NCBI RefSeq assembly: GCF_949628215.1 | Contig: NC_134283.1 | Location: forward strand, 24,344,975 to 24,408,974 | Source: Phalacrocorax aristotelis | Lineage: Eukaryota > Chordata > Aves > Suliformes > Phalacrocoracidae | DNA: 64,000 nt | Reading direction: 5' to 3' | In this document: positions 35,456 through 46,315 of the stretch, one piece after another | Numbering within the stretch: the stretch's first letter is position 1 | Layout of the letters: each line of letters opens with the position of its first letter | Position numbers and translations under genes: made by a program | The notes under the pieces: generated by a model | What the model was told of the DNA's origin: nothing | Databases searched by the model: none | What the model saw: the letters and a program-made list of their open reading frames with translations, nothing else

Positions 35456-38234
35456 GAGATCAGCAGATGAAATGTACCATTTTGAAAACGAGGGAAATAC
35501 TTCTGTGTTGACATAAACAGGCAAATACTTTCCCTTCCTCCTTCCTCCCAGCCACTGGTGGGACCATGATCCAACGCCAGCTGCTGGCTGCACCACAGCG
35601 CTCGGGGCTGCAGGCAGGACCACTTCCTTCTTTCTCAGGGAGGGTCACAAGAACCATTTACTCTGTGTGGCCTTGCTTGAGACCCTTTCTGGCATCATGT
35701 GGGGTCAGCAGCCGATGCACATCACACTCTGGCTTTAATCAAGGAAGAAGAGCGGCACAGAGGCAGGCTGGGCGGCAGAGACATTGGAGATGGACAGACA
35801 CAAACCACCTGTGTCCTTCCCCAGCAAGGCTCTGCCAGGCTCCGCTCCTCCCCAGCGGGAAAGGAAACCCCAGCAGCTGCTGGGTATAGAGCAGGCTGTG
35901 GTGGCTCAGCAGGGCACAGCAATGAGTAAGTGTGGTGGAAGTGTCTTGCTCAGCCTCCCTGCACTCTGCCTAGTCCCTGGGGCTAGTGTGGGGTTCGTAG
36001 GCTGCCTGAGGAAAAGAGACTTGGTTGTAAACCATTTCCCACATCCAAGGCTGTTCCACTCATACCCTTGGGATCAGAGATCATCCGCACTGGAGCCTTG
36101 CATGGGAACGGTGCCTGCAAGAGACAGCCACAGAGCTGCACGTGAGCAATGGAGGGAGAACGTCCTCTGTGTCTTGCACTTTCTTGCTGCCTCTTCCCCC
36201 CGGGAAGAGTCTTGAGGGAACCACAGCAGCATCACAAAAGCTTACAGCAAAGCACAGATATGGATATTGAGTCTCTGTGTTCCCAAAGGGGGAGACACAC
36301 CTGGCCTGAATTCCACCTGTGTCCCCATCCCTTGTTCAAGGCTGACATTCATCCTGGAAATGCTTGGTTCAAGGAGGCAGAATATGATTAGAACAATCTG
36401 GGTAGCAGTGACTGTCAGTTATGGGTGTACCCATTTAGGAAATGCACCAAATTCCTCTAAAAAGAGAGAATCTGTGCTCTGACTGACCACAGGAAAACTG
36501 GTTTGGATGTTTGCCACTGAATTTCAAGCAGAGCTCTGGACCTTCTTCCCCATTCCCTTATCTCCAGCTGGCTCGCTTGTTGTGGATTGGCTCTCTGATT
36601 CTGGCTCAGTCCCTCTTTACTAGCAATGATATGCTAGGCATGGGAAAAGCTCACTCTTCCCACTTTATTCAGTAATGAGGAAGCCTTTTACAGGGAAAAG
36701 GAGCAGATTTGTTTCTGCTTGGTACCTGTTGGACCCCTGCACCAACAGAGCACTGAGGTGGCTTTGAGGGACACTGTGGTGGATTCATGCTGCTTTGAGG
36801 AACACTGCAATGGCTTCATGATGGCTTCTGTTTAGCCACCTGGCATTGACATCTTTACTCCTTATTCCCTGTGTTTGCTCTTTCAATTCAGACCTTTAAG
36901 AAAAATTTATCACTGGACTGTTTTGGCAGCTGCTGCCAAGTCGTGGATTCCCTCAACAGAGCTGAGAAGGATCCTCTCATGTAAGTGTTTCCCCATGTCA
37001 CAAGGCAGTACAGAGAGGATATACCTGATTTTTGTGGTAGAAAACAAAACCCTGGCAGAGCGCTTGGTGCATTACCAGAGAGCTTCCCCCATTGATAATA
37101 TTGGACTTTCTAAAATAAAAATTATTCTGCATTTTCCCCTTACCCCAGGTTATTTTGCATAAAACAATTAAACAGACCACCCAAAATCCATTTACAAGGT
37201 TTCCCAGAAATCCTTGGAGCATTTGAAGCAGTCGGAGGAAATCAGAGGTCAGCCCAGAATTCCACAAGGGATGATGCTGTCTGGAGAATTATTTTCATTG
37301 CTTGAAGCTAAACGTCCACAAATGTTTCTTTCTTAAACATGGGACTTTTTTTAGTGCGAACCCCCTCCAGGCATTCACAGACAAGCACTGAATAACCTGC
37401 TGATACCCACTTCTGTCATGTTTGTCAGATCCCTGGCCCTTTCTCATCCAAAGGACCATTGTTTGCTAGTTTCATATGTGGATTTGCATCTAAAAGCAGG
37501 GTAGGCAAGGCACCTGGGCTTAACCTCTGTCACAATGGCCCTTAAATTTGGTTCTCTTGGTGGTGGTCCACCTCTGTCTCCTGGGGCTGGCAGCCTGTCA
37601 CTTCAAATACTCCTGAGCCAGACGGAAACCAGCAGAGCCTTGAGGAAAAACTTGACCCTAAGTGGGATCCCACCTTATCAAACCTGAGAAACAAGTAAGA
37701 GCATCGGCTGCCTTCAACTTAACAGCTTCCATCAAAGGCTGATTCTGATTGTTTATTTGCAAGTAGATTACACAGCAACAAATCACCATGTACCAGGAAA
37801 ATGAAGAACTTCTCAATTAATGGGGAAAAACACAGTTGTGAAGAAGCCAGTGTTAGGTGTCTGCTTTAGCTGGTAGTGCCCCTGTTGCCAACACCTTGCC
37901 ACTCAAATGCCAATGACACCTAACTGAAGGGTCCTCCCTGTTGCAATTCACTGGGAGCCTCAAGAGCCGTTAGGGAAACTGCCACTGGAATGCTCCTTCA
38001 TGCCAGCCTGGCAGCTAATGTGTTTTTGACAGCCCCACAAGCTCAGCTGAGCACAAACTAGTCATTTCACAGGAAAATTAGGAGGTAGCCTTTGTTACTT
38101 CACAGCTGGCTGTCAGGAAAGAAAAGATGGTGGTGTCTTCATGTATATCCTTTTCCATGTTTCCACCTTCTGACCCTGGCAGACAGCAGCGCTCCTACCT
38201 GCTGTATTTCACAGGATGGCAGCATAGTTGGGGC

Positions 38235-38320
38235 AGACAGAGACCTCTGGAGGTCATCCCATTCAAATGCCCTGCTCAAAGGAGGGTCAGTGAGAGCAGG
38301 TTGCTCAGAGCTATGTCCTT
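38235..38320 (-). mobile_element. CR1 LINE fragment, 3' region, - strand
   Basis: The + strand reads like the reverse complement of a CR1 3' region: a 'gacctctggaggtcat' segment, then 'ccctgctcaaaggagggtca', then 'agagcaggttgctca'. These are typical of avian CR1 copies read backwards. The terminal short tandem repeat of CR1 is not preserved on the left. It is an old, truncated, non-coding copy. Confidence 0.7.
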
Positions 38321-40269
38321 TGATTGTGGCAGGATGGGAGCTGAAATCCCATCCCAGCAGCTTCCTTCAATAGGGTGTGGAGTACAGAAACAGGTGGAGG
38401 AGAGAGGGTGTAGTTTGGGTATTCTGGTGTTCCTACAGGGAGAAGGATGTTCTTCTCATTGTTAACTTGTTTGTTTTGGTCTGAAGTCTGTATTAGTTGA
38501 AACAACTGCATAAGAAACTGGGTGTAAGCCCAGCTTAAGGACAAGTCTACACTCTGTTGCCATCACACCAAATTACAGTGTGCCACAAACCAAGGCAAAA
38601 GCATTGCCTGCATTATCTGACATGCAGGGTTATAACAGCACACTTACCTCTGTCATAATTTCAGGTTTGCAGAGCATCAAAGATGCGGTTTTTTGTGAAG
38701 TCATTAAATCATATTTCTGTAACTCAAGAGTATAGTGAGATCCCACATATTTTACACTTACATCATGTGTACATGCAGTAGCTCATGTTTCAGTGTAAAG
38801 CTCTTTCATTAAGGCTTCAGAAAGTATCTTCCCTTTTTACAGTCCTCCCACTTGCCCTGATAGTCACAGTTGCAACATTTGAGTGAAGTCTATCAACTGC
38901 AAAGAGTGGAGTGCACAATAGCAGCACATGCCCTAGAGCACTGCACTATTGTCAGGAAAACACAGGGAGGAAAACCATTATTTTCCAAAAAACATAAAAC
39001 CTCAGAAAAGCATTACACAAGGCTCCCAAATCTCCAACAGTCAAGAGCTCCTGCTGGGGGATTACAGGATTTTACAGTTTGATTTAACAGTTTCAAAGAG
39101 AATTGTTGCTCTATTGGGAACCACCTTCAATCTGTTCAATAATTAAAAAAAAGGCAAAGTAAACAATGTCCTTCCCACTTCCCCAAAATTCATAAAAAGA
39201 AACAAACAACCCCCTCAGAAAATCTGGGGCAAGCAAATGAGAGAGAAATAAGATAACACAACTTTTAAAAGCCTGTTGCTTTGCAGCTGTTCACATTCTG
39301 GCTACTTTCCAGAGATCCTTTGATGATCCTCTGCCAGGAAAAATAAGTCCTTTAAACCTAGAATTTGATGAGGACATTACTTCTCAGCAAAGTAAATGAA
39401 GATCCAGGTTTGGGATTTAGTGATGGGACTGCCATCTGCATCAATTTTAAAGCCAGTGATCTTCATCAAGACCCTGGCAGATTTTAGTGATATCCTAGTG
39501 GTGGGAGATCTGTGTTCTTCAACTGCTGGTAAAGGACAAAGAGGACTTAGGTCTTCAGGGGTGTTTGATACCACTACCAACAAGTGGACATGTGGAGTTA
39601 AATTTGTGTCTGGCTAGTGGGGAGCAAGCTGGACATGCGCTAAGAACTGACACTAACTAGGAAGTTGTGCCAAAGTTTGGCTTTGTTCCATTAGCTCCTG
39701 GATCCCTGTCCCATAGGAGAGCTCGTAGGGAAGGAGTAGAAAATAAGCACAAACTGGTGCAGGGGACAATGGCAGGAAAGAAATACCTCCCCTGAGCCGA
39801 CGGATGCATTATAGTGGTCAAAGGCACTGCCAGGCATTGCCAAGGCTGTGACTTGTACCTAGCAGTTGTGGATGAACTCTGTGGAGGGAAGATGCTGTAT
39901 CACAGCCCTGCAACAAAACAAGTAACGTCCACATGTATAACCCAGAACATCACCTAGTACAGCCAAGTACAGAGATGCCCTAAGGCACAGGTTTGTGTTA
40001 CAGCAAACTAAAAGGCCTGAGATGTAATTTTTTCCTTTCTTAAGTAAGTATGGTCATAAAGTAGCCTAACTCTGGCATGGGTATGCTCTGGGTGTTCCTT
40101 GAACCCAAAGAACCAAGGTGAGCATTCTGCTTCCTTGTGCCCTTATGTTACACCTCAGCTTCTTATCACACATTTTTTCTTTTACCTTGATCTGTGAAGA
40201 AGCAACTGATGGTTCATTTCATGATTTTGTACCCTAGGATTCTTTTCATACCCTGTACTTCTAACATAT
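38321..40269. other. Noncoding stretch between CR1 copies
   Basis: Moderately AT-rich DNA with no recognised gene, repeat family or RNA gene. Frames are under 115 codons with no motifs. Confidence 0.5.
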
Positions 40270-40503
40270 GATGATGAGGAAAAGGCTGAGGTACTAAACG
40301 CCTTCTTTGCCTCAGTCTTTAACAGTAAGACCAGTTATCCCCAGGGCATTCTGCCTCCTGAGCTGGAAGGCAGGGACGGGGAGCAGAATAAACCCCCCAT
40401 AATCCAGGAGGAAGCAGTTTATGACCTGCTGCTCCACCTGGACACTCACAAGTCTGTAGGGCTGGATGGGATCCACCCGAGAGTACTGAGGTAGCTGGCA
40501 GAA

Positions 40504-41028
40504 TTGGTCGCCAAACCACTCTCCATCATTTACCAGCAGTCCTGGTTAACAGAGGAGGCGCCAGATGACTGGAGGCTTGCCAATGTGACGCCCATCTACA
40601 AGAAGGTCTGGATGGACAATCCGGGGAACTACAGGCATGTCAGCCTGACCTCAGTACCAGGGAAGGTTATGGAGCGGTTCATATTGAGTGAGGTCACCAA
40701 CCATGTGCAGGACAACCAGGGGATCAGGCCCAATCAACATGGCTTCGTGAAAGGCAGGTCCTCTCTGACCAACCTGATCTCCTGCTGTGACAGGGTGACC
40801 CACCTAGTGGATGAGGGGAAGGCTGTGGATGTTACCTACCCAGATTTTAGCAAAGCCTTTGACACTGTCTCCTGCAGCATCCTCCCAGAGAAGCTGGCAG
40901 CTCATGGCTGGGATGGGTGTGCTCTTCACTGGGTAAAAAATTGGCTGGATGGCCGAGCCCAGAGAGCTATGGTGAATGGAGTTAAATTCAGCTGGTGTCC
41001 GGTCACAAGCAGTGTTCCCCAGGGCTGA
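40504..41028 (+). pseudogene. CR1 reverse transcriptase remnant
   Basis: A 174-codon open frame encodes the finger and palm start of a CR1-type reverse transcriptase. Motifs include WRLANVTPIYKK near residue 23, RPNQHGFVKGRSS near 76 and the motif A region DFSKAFDTV at 114-122 with its catalytic Asp. An in-frame TAG at about 40492 separates it from upstream coding sequence in the same frame (about 40280-40490). It ends at a TGA after SSVPQG. The motif C (F/Y-A-D-D) segment that should follow is missing because the internal part of the element is replaced. Dead copy. Confidence 0.85.
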
Positions 41029-41048
41029 GTGTTGGGGCCAGTCTTGTT

Positions 41049-41268
41049 AACCGCCCGCCGACCCGAGCCGTAACTGCCCCCCCTTCATGTACTGGTCATG
41101 GTGTCACGTGGTATGGAATGAATCTGCCATTGGCCAGCCGGGGTCAGCCGCCCCCGCCATGGCCCCGCCCCTCCCAGCCCCCCCCCCCCCGCCACGCGGC
41201 AGCTGGAAGGGTCCCCGACCCCCCACGGTGAGGAGAATTAACCCCTTCTCAGCCAAAACCAGCACAGC
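41049..41268 (+). mobile_element. LTR-like GC-rich segment inside the CR1 copy
   Basis: About 220 bases with no CR1 similarity interrupt the element. They include 'cacgtggtatggaatgaat', 'ttggccagccggggtcagc', a C-rich middle, and an end like 'gagaattaacc...cagccaaaaccagcaca'. This arrangement (ggtatggaat, ttggccag, gggtcagc, then aattaac, cagccaaaacca) matches, as I recall it, a common avian retroviral LTR-type repeat. The exact family and borders are uncertain. Confidence 0.5.
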
Positions 41269-41765
41269 CCCTCAGTACAAGATGGACATTGAGGTGCTGG
41301 AGCGTGTCCAGAGAAGGGCAATGAGGCTGGTGAAGGGTCTGGAAGACAAGTGTTATGAGGAGTGGCTGAGGGAGCTGGGGTGGTTTAGCCTGGAGAAGAG
41401 GAGGCTGAGGGGAGACCTTATCGCTCTCTGCAGCTACCTGAAAGGAGGTTGTAGTGAGGTGGGTGTTGGTCTCTTCTCCCAGGTCAGTAGTGATAGAATG
41501 AGAGGAAATGGCCTCAAGTTGCCTCAAGGGGAGGTTTAGATTGGATGTTAGGAAAAATGTCTTTACTGAAAGAGTGTTCAGGCATTGGAACAGGCTCCCC
41601 AGAGAGGTGGTGGAGTCTCCATTCCTGGAGGTATTTAAAAGACGTGTAGATGTGGCACTTCAGGGCATGGTTTAGGAGACATGGTGGTGTTGGCTTGACA
41701 GTTGGGCTTCATGATCCTAGAGGTCTTATCCAACCTTAATGATTCTACGATTCTATCATTCTATA

Positions 41766-44700
41766 AAAGGTTATAGAAAGAATTGTTGGCAAATGGTAAA
41801 TGATATGTTGTTGAAACACGGTGAAAGAGCAAGAGTTTCCAATGAGAGATTGAAGATGCAGGAAAGGAAAGGGGAGAATCTGTAGCCAATCTGTGCCAAT
41901 CTTTACTAGGTTGGAAAAGCCCCATTTAGATGCTAAGACTGTGGAAAGCAAGGCTGACTCTCTTGTTTGTCTGGACTGCTGGAAGGCTATAGAGTGAAAC
42001 CCCATTTTGATCTGCTGTCACTCCACCCTGAATCCAGTTGATGCTTAGGGGAAGAGCTGCTCAGCTACATTAGTCTGAGGACTGGGCTCCTAGAGGAGCC
42101 CATTTCTCTGGATGACTAGCTCAGATGGAGATTTCTACAGTGTACATGTGACAAACTAAGTGAAGCAAATCTTCTAAGATTTGCAAAACCACTTAGCAAA
42201 CCACTAAGACAATTGACTGCCTATCTATAACCTAGGGCCAGATTTTTTTCCCTCTTCATCCTTTCCTTGACCCCTTGGGAAGTGTCCCTTAGGGGGTATT
42301 TCAAAGTCCCACTGTGACTATGTGGGCAATAGTCAATTCCCATTGATTGAAAAGGTCATTTTTAGTTTTTCATCAGATCTTTACCCTGCAGAATGGCTGA
42401 CCTTGAGCCTGGGATGTATTATCAGTAATGACCAAAAGTGATTTCATCATTAGTCTTCCATGTCTTCTAGGTCTGTACTGAAACAAATTAAGGGAATGTA
42501 AATTAGTGATATCCAGCTGGCTACATGGTTAGCAAGATGAATGCATGTGGCCTGTCTCCACATATCCCTTGCTTTGTGGGATGCAGGTAGTACATCCCTG
42601 TCATCATGTTTGTCTGGTGAGCAAATCAAAACTTCCCACAGGTGAACAGGCACCAATCAAGAGCAGAGGCTGCAAGGTTTCTTCAGTCAACTTTTGTTTT
42701 GAATATTATGTTTTGACTTGTGAACCCCGAGGAATTAAAATCTCAGGGCAAAGGAAATGTTGGAAGAGGTCAGGCAAGCTGTGCTCCCTCTGTGTTGCTC
42801 AGAGCAGCAAATAGCACACATCCCAGGGCAACATCTGATTTTCTGCTTTTACGAGGCAGATGTTTAGGATAAGTGATCTGCTGTTTATTTTAATTGCCAT
42901 CTTCCAAACCTCCTTCCTACGTGCGCGCACACATTTGGAGACCATAAATAAGGATTCTTCATATTATGCCATTATTTGGGTAGCTAGCCCTGTCTTCCAT
43001 CAGTGCCTGGACAGGGCTGTGTGCTACAAACCCAGTTCCCCTTGCACATCAGTTTTACAGTGGTATAAATTCATTAGGTCTAATTCCTTTCTCAATGACA
43101 CTAGCATAAATCTGAAATCGCTCCACTGACGTCAGCACCGTAATGGCAGTGCAAAGTAAAGTTAGACTCCCTTGACTTCAGAACGTCACTGCTGATTTAC
43201 ACCAGAAAAGAGCAAAAGTAGTTGGGCTCAGCATGTCCTAGCACTGTGTTACTGAACAGCAGGCCTCGGTTTGCTCTGGGGTACAGTGGTGATGATTGAG
43301 AGCAAATCCATGGATTTCACTGGCATTAAGTTGATGGAAAAGAGTTGTACCTTCACCACAGTTTGGGTCTCAAAGATCTCCATGTAGTCATTAATGAAAA
43401 GAAAGGATAAAGCAATGCTCCTGTGTAAAGTGATTAGGCTCATTGCCTGTCACTGTTCCAGGGGAGTCATATAGGGATGAATCTGACCATTTGGCTTGTG
43501 TTGTGATGATGATGATGATGAAGAGCAAGGCAGCAGTACCCTCATATCTTGCTAGACACCAGACAGGAGTCTATGGAGGAACTGCTGGTCCTGGCTGAAG
43601 ACAGAGAGGCATGTGGAGGAGCTGCCCTTGTAACTGATGCTAAGAGCCAGTCTGGAGGGGTGGGAAAGCTGACTGCACTTTTCTCCTCCAAGAGGACACA
43701 AGCAGTTGTTGTAGGCATTCTGTGCTGGCAGCATTCAGGGGGTTAATCCTTACTCACTTGTTTCTGTAGATTTTCCCACCTTGTCTCTCAAGGACTGGAG
43801 GTGAAAGCCTGGCTGTAAAAGGAGCGCTGGCCCCTCTCTCTGCTCTGCTGTGGCTTCAGCCCACAGACTGTGGGTTTAAGCAGGAGACGAGAAGTGGATA
43901 GTTCCTTTTGAAGCTGTAGGGCTTCCCAAACAACCTTGCTCTTTAAAGAGACTTTGGCAAGGAGGGCCTGCGTTTCTGGTGGCTGCTCTTCAAGAAGTTA
44001 GAGAACCCAGTGGTCACCTCAGAGTCTGTTGGCCTTGCCCCTTTTCTGTTGGCATCTGCCTAATCTCTTAGTTGTTCATAAGTGACTTTGTTTTCAATAG
44101 CACACATTTGCTCTGAGTGGCTTGGTTTGCACACAGTGAAATGCAGCCATGTGTTGCATAACTGCTTTAAAGCCAGTAAGTCAAAACAGGGTCCATGTGA
44201 ACCACCAGCTGGACAGGGCCAGGGAATAAGCCCTCACCTTCTTTCTTTTTTCAAAAAAGCTGAGACCCTGCTTTACCCATCTCTCAGCCTCCCCTGTGCT
44301 GGCAGAGGTGAGAGGCAGCAGGAGAACCTCGGAAACCGGAGAAGAATTGCAGTCCTTTCCCCTTCTTATCCAAGGGTCCATCCACAGCTATCATCAAAAG
44401 ACAGGACAAATAAAACCATTCTGCGTGCTCCCAGCCCTAAGGAACCCTAGCTGGGTGAACGAAATGGTTCCCATATCCATTCTGTACAGGCATGGGGAGA
44501 GATGGCTACTCTGAGCTCCAGACTTGGGTTTCGGCAGTTTAGGCTGGACCTGTGACCTGTGGCAGCCTGGAGGTATGTCATTCACACCTCCTTGTTCACA
44601 CACTCAGCTGGAAATTGGCCCTGTGGAGATGCAAAGAGAGCTAAGGGAGCATGGCCCCACTTTTCCCATCCGTTGTGTTCTGTCTAGTGGTAAATAACTC

Positions 44701-45882
44701 AGCTGATGGGTTAGCTGGCAGGGAACAGCAGAGTTTACCAGTCATGAAACAAAACTGTGATTATTGCCATAGAAACCAGAGCTTGAATGTGAAGCTCATC
44801 CAATGGGGCAGCAGGAAGAGGACATTGGACTTCTGTCTTCTTTCAAAATTCATGTGCGTGGCTTGGATTTGGAATACCAGAAAGTCACTGTTATAATAAC
44901 CATGTCAAAAATATCAAGATATCAAGAAACATTGACTTCTTTTGGGTTCCTAGGAAGAAAAAATTCAGGACCTCAGGGACTGGCCTGTGGGGGATGAGGA
45001 TGGTTAGTAGCACCACTGCAAAGAGCAAAGCTCTTTCCAATTAGGAAAGGAGACAATTAAATCACAGTGGCTGAGGGATGCAGAGCCAGAAACATAACCT
45101 TGCTCTTCCCCACGGCTCTCTTTACTGAATGCAGATGTGCAGTTTGTTTAGAGAATTCCCTCCTCCTTCCCATTTGAACTCTACAACAGTGGCTTTGCCC
45201 TGGGAGCTTACAGCATGGTTCAAGTTTCCTTGTAAGCTAACAAGCTCCATCTATAGGATAGTCGAAGAAGCAGCTTTAAGAGCTTTGGCTTTAAGCTGAT
45301 GAAAAAGGGCAGAGAAGTATCACACAGAGATTCCAGTTTTGCTCTGGAAAAAAATCCATCATGCTTAGCATGCCTCATTGCAGAAAGTCACTGATTTCAT
45401 ATTTGGGTATAGCTTTTCTCCCTGGTTAAACTCTGAGTCTTCTGTCCCATAGTGCATGACTGTGGGGCTGTTGCCTGTGGAAATTGCTGGAGTTGTGGAA
45501 CTGCTATTATTCCACATGGGAAATCTCAGGGATTTTCTGAGGAGCCCCTGATCTGCAAGATTTCTGGGCTACAGTTGTGACGTGTTTAGATTCTGATAGC
45601 CCATAGTGCCCTATGTGTAAAACTAAACAGTAGCAATTAACATGTGCAAATCCTATAAATCCAGCTGATTTAGCAAAATAGTTTCTCCGTAGCTTGGTGT
45701 TTAATGATTACCAGCCCCAGCCCACAGTTCACTGCACCGGCTGCACCAGCAGAAGTAATTGCAGGCCAGAAGGTTTTTTTTTAGGAGGAAACACAAAAAC
45801 TGAAAGACTTTTCTTCCTTCTTTTGTGCAAAGTAGAATCCTTCCTGGCAATAAAGTGAAGTACAGACTGGGGCTGTGTGGGA
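41766..45882. other. Noncoding stretch, no gene recognised
   Basis: Only short frames without motifs. A (GAT)n microsatellite of about six units lies at 43504-43521 and a possible palindromic old repeat at 43050-43215. The stretch near 45050-45120 faintly resembles an old LINE 3' piece. Confidence 0.5.
43050..43215. repeat. Possible ancient palindromic (MITE-like) repeat with a perfect CRE
   Basis: Pieces resembling 'ctccactga-gtca', 'actcc-ttgacttca' and 'ctgatttacaccag' recur in the arrangement of an old palindromic element common in reptile and bird DNA. The copy is degenerate. It contains TGACGTCA at 43127-43134 and an ACGTCA half-site near 43182. Identification is by memory of the motif order. 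Confidence 0.35.
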
Positions 45883-46061
45883 GGCAGGCAGGCAGGAAGT
45901 GAGGAAGGAAGGAAGTGAGGAAGGAAGGAAGGAAGTGAGGAAGGAAGGAAGTGAGGAAGGAAGGAAGGAAGGAAGGAAGGAAGGAAGGAAGGAAGGAAGG
46001 AAGGAAGGAAGGAAGGAAGGAAGGAAGGAAGGAAGGAAGGAAGGAAGGAAGGAAGGAAGGA
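45883..46061 (+). repeat. Large GGAA/AAGG tetranucleotide microsatellite
   Basis: It starts with GGCA units, passes through GGAA units interrupted by GTGA, and continues as an almost perfect GGAA array from about 45952 to 46060 (about 27 units). Overlapping frames of simple tetrapeptide repeats on both strands are artefacts of this array. Confidence 0.98.
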
Positions 46062-46299
46062 TGGATACACTTTGCAGGGCAGATGGAGTGTGAGTAGTCT
46101 TTTTAAAGAGATGCTGGCAACTGACACTGCTGTAAATCATCCCTCTCATGTTGGAACTTCATCTGTGATTTGCACAAGAAATACAATTTGATTTTGGATA
46201 CCCAGATTTATTCTGAGAGAGGCATTGTGTTCCCAAAGAACAGAGATGTTTCTTTCCTTTCTGCAGATCCATTCTGTTTTAAATGCTGCTTTCTCGCCG

Positions 46300-46315
46300 C
46301 CCCCCCCCCCCCCCC
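46300..46315 (+). repeat. C tract of 16 bases
   Basis: Pure poly(C) run in otherwise AT-rich DNA. It supplies the polyproline run in an otherwise unremarkable open frame. Confidence 0.9.

Larger units (their letters stand above)
15561..38234. other. Long noncoding stretch, no gene recognised
   Basis: No frame here has family motifs, and the longer ones (for example about 180 codons at 20273-20812 and 27763-28314 on +, 200 codons at 25310-25912 on -) lack recognisable domains and have patchy composition. Content seen: a TA-rich simple repeat near 20082-20160, a purine-rich block at 25380-25680, possible old SINE/LINE fossils near 30410 and 35340, a CCACC-rich patch near 31020-31055 and a G12 run at 34085-34096. 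This is on the SH3TC2 side of ADRB2 in mammals; no SH3 or TPR exon was recognised. Confidence 0.55.
40270..41765 (+). mobile_element. CR1 LINE, 5'-truncated, with a foreign internal segment
   Basis: The element starts abruptly inside the ORF2 reverse transcriptase region ('gaggaaaaggctgaggt' on) and ends with the CR1 3' terminus, where ATTCTA-type units repeat (41739-41764). The first part (to about 41045) matches the avian CR1 reverse transcriptase. From about 41265 the typical CR1 3' portion resumes ('acattgaggtgctggagcg') and runs to the end. The segment between them is not CR1. 5' truncation is normal for CR1. The copy cannot code for a working enzyme. Confidence 0.9.

Noticed and set aside
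45729..46149. Frames encoding simple Leu-Pro-Ser-Phe or Lys-Glu-Gly-Arg repeats
   Set aside because: Direct products of the GGAA microsatellite read in different frames.
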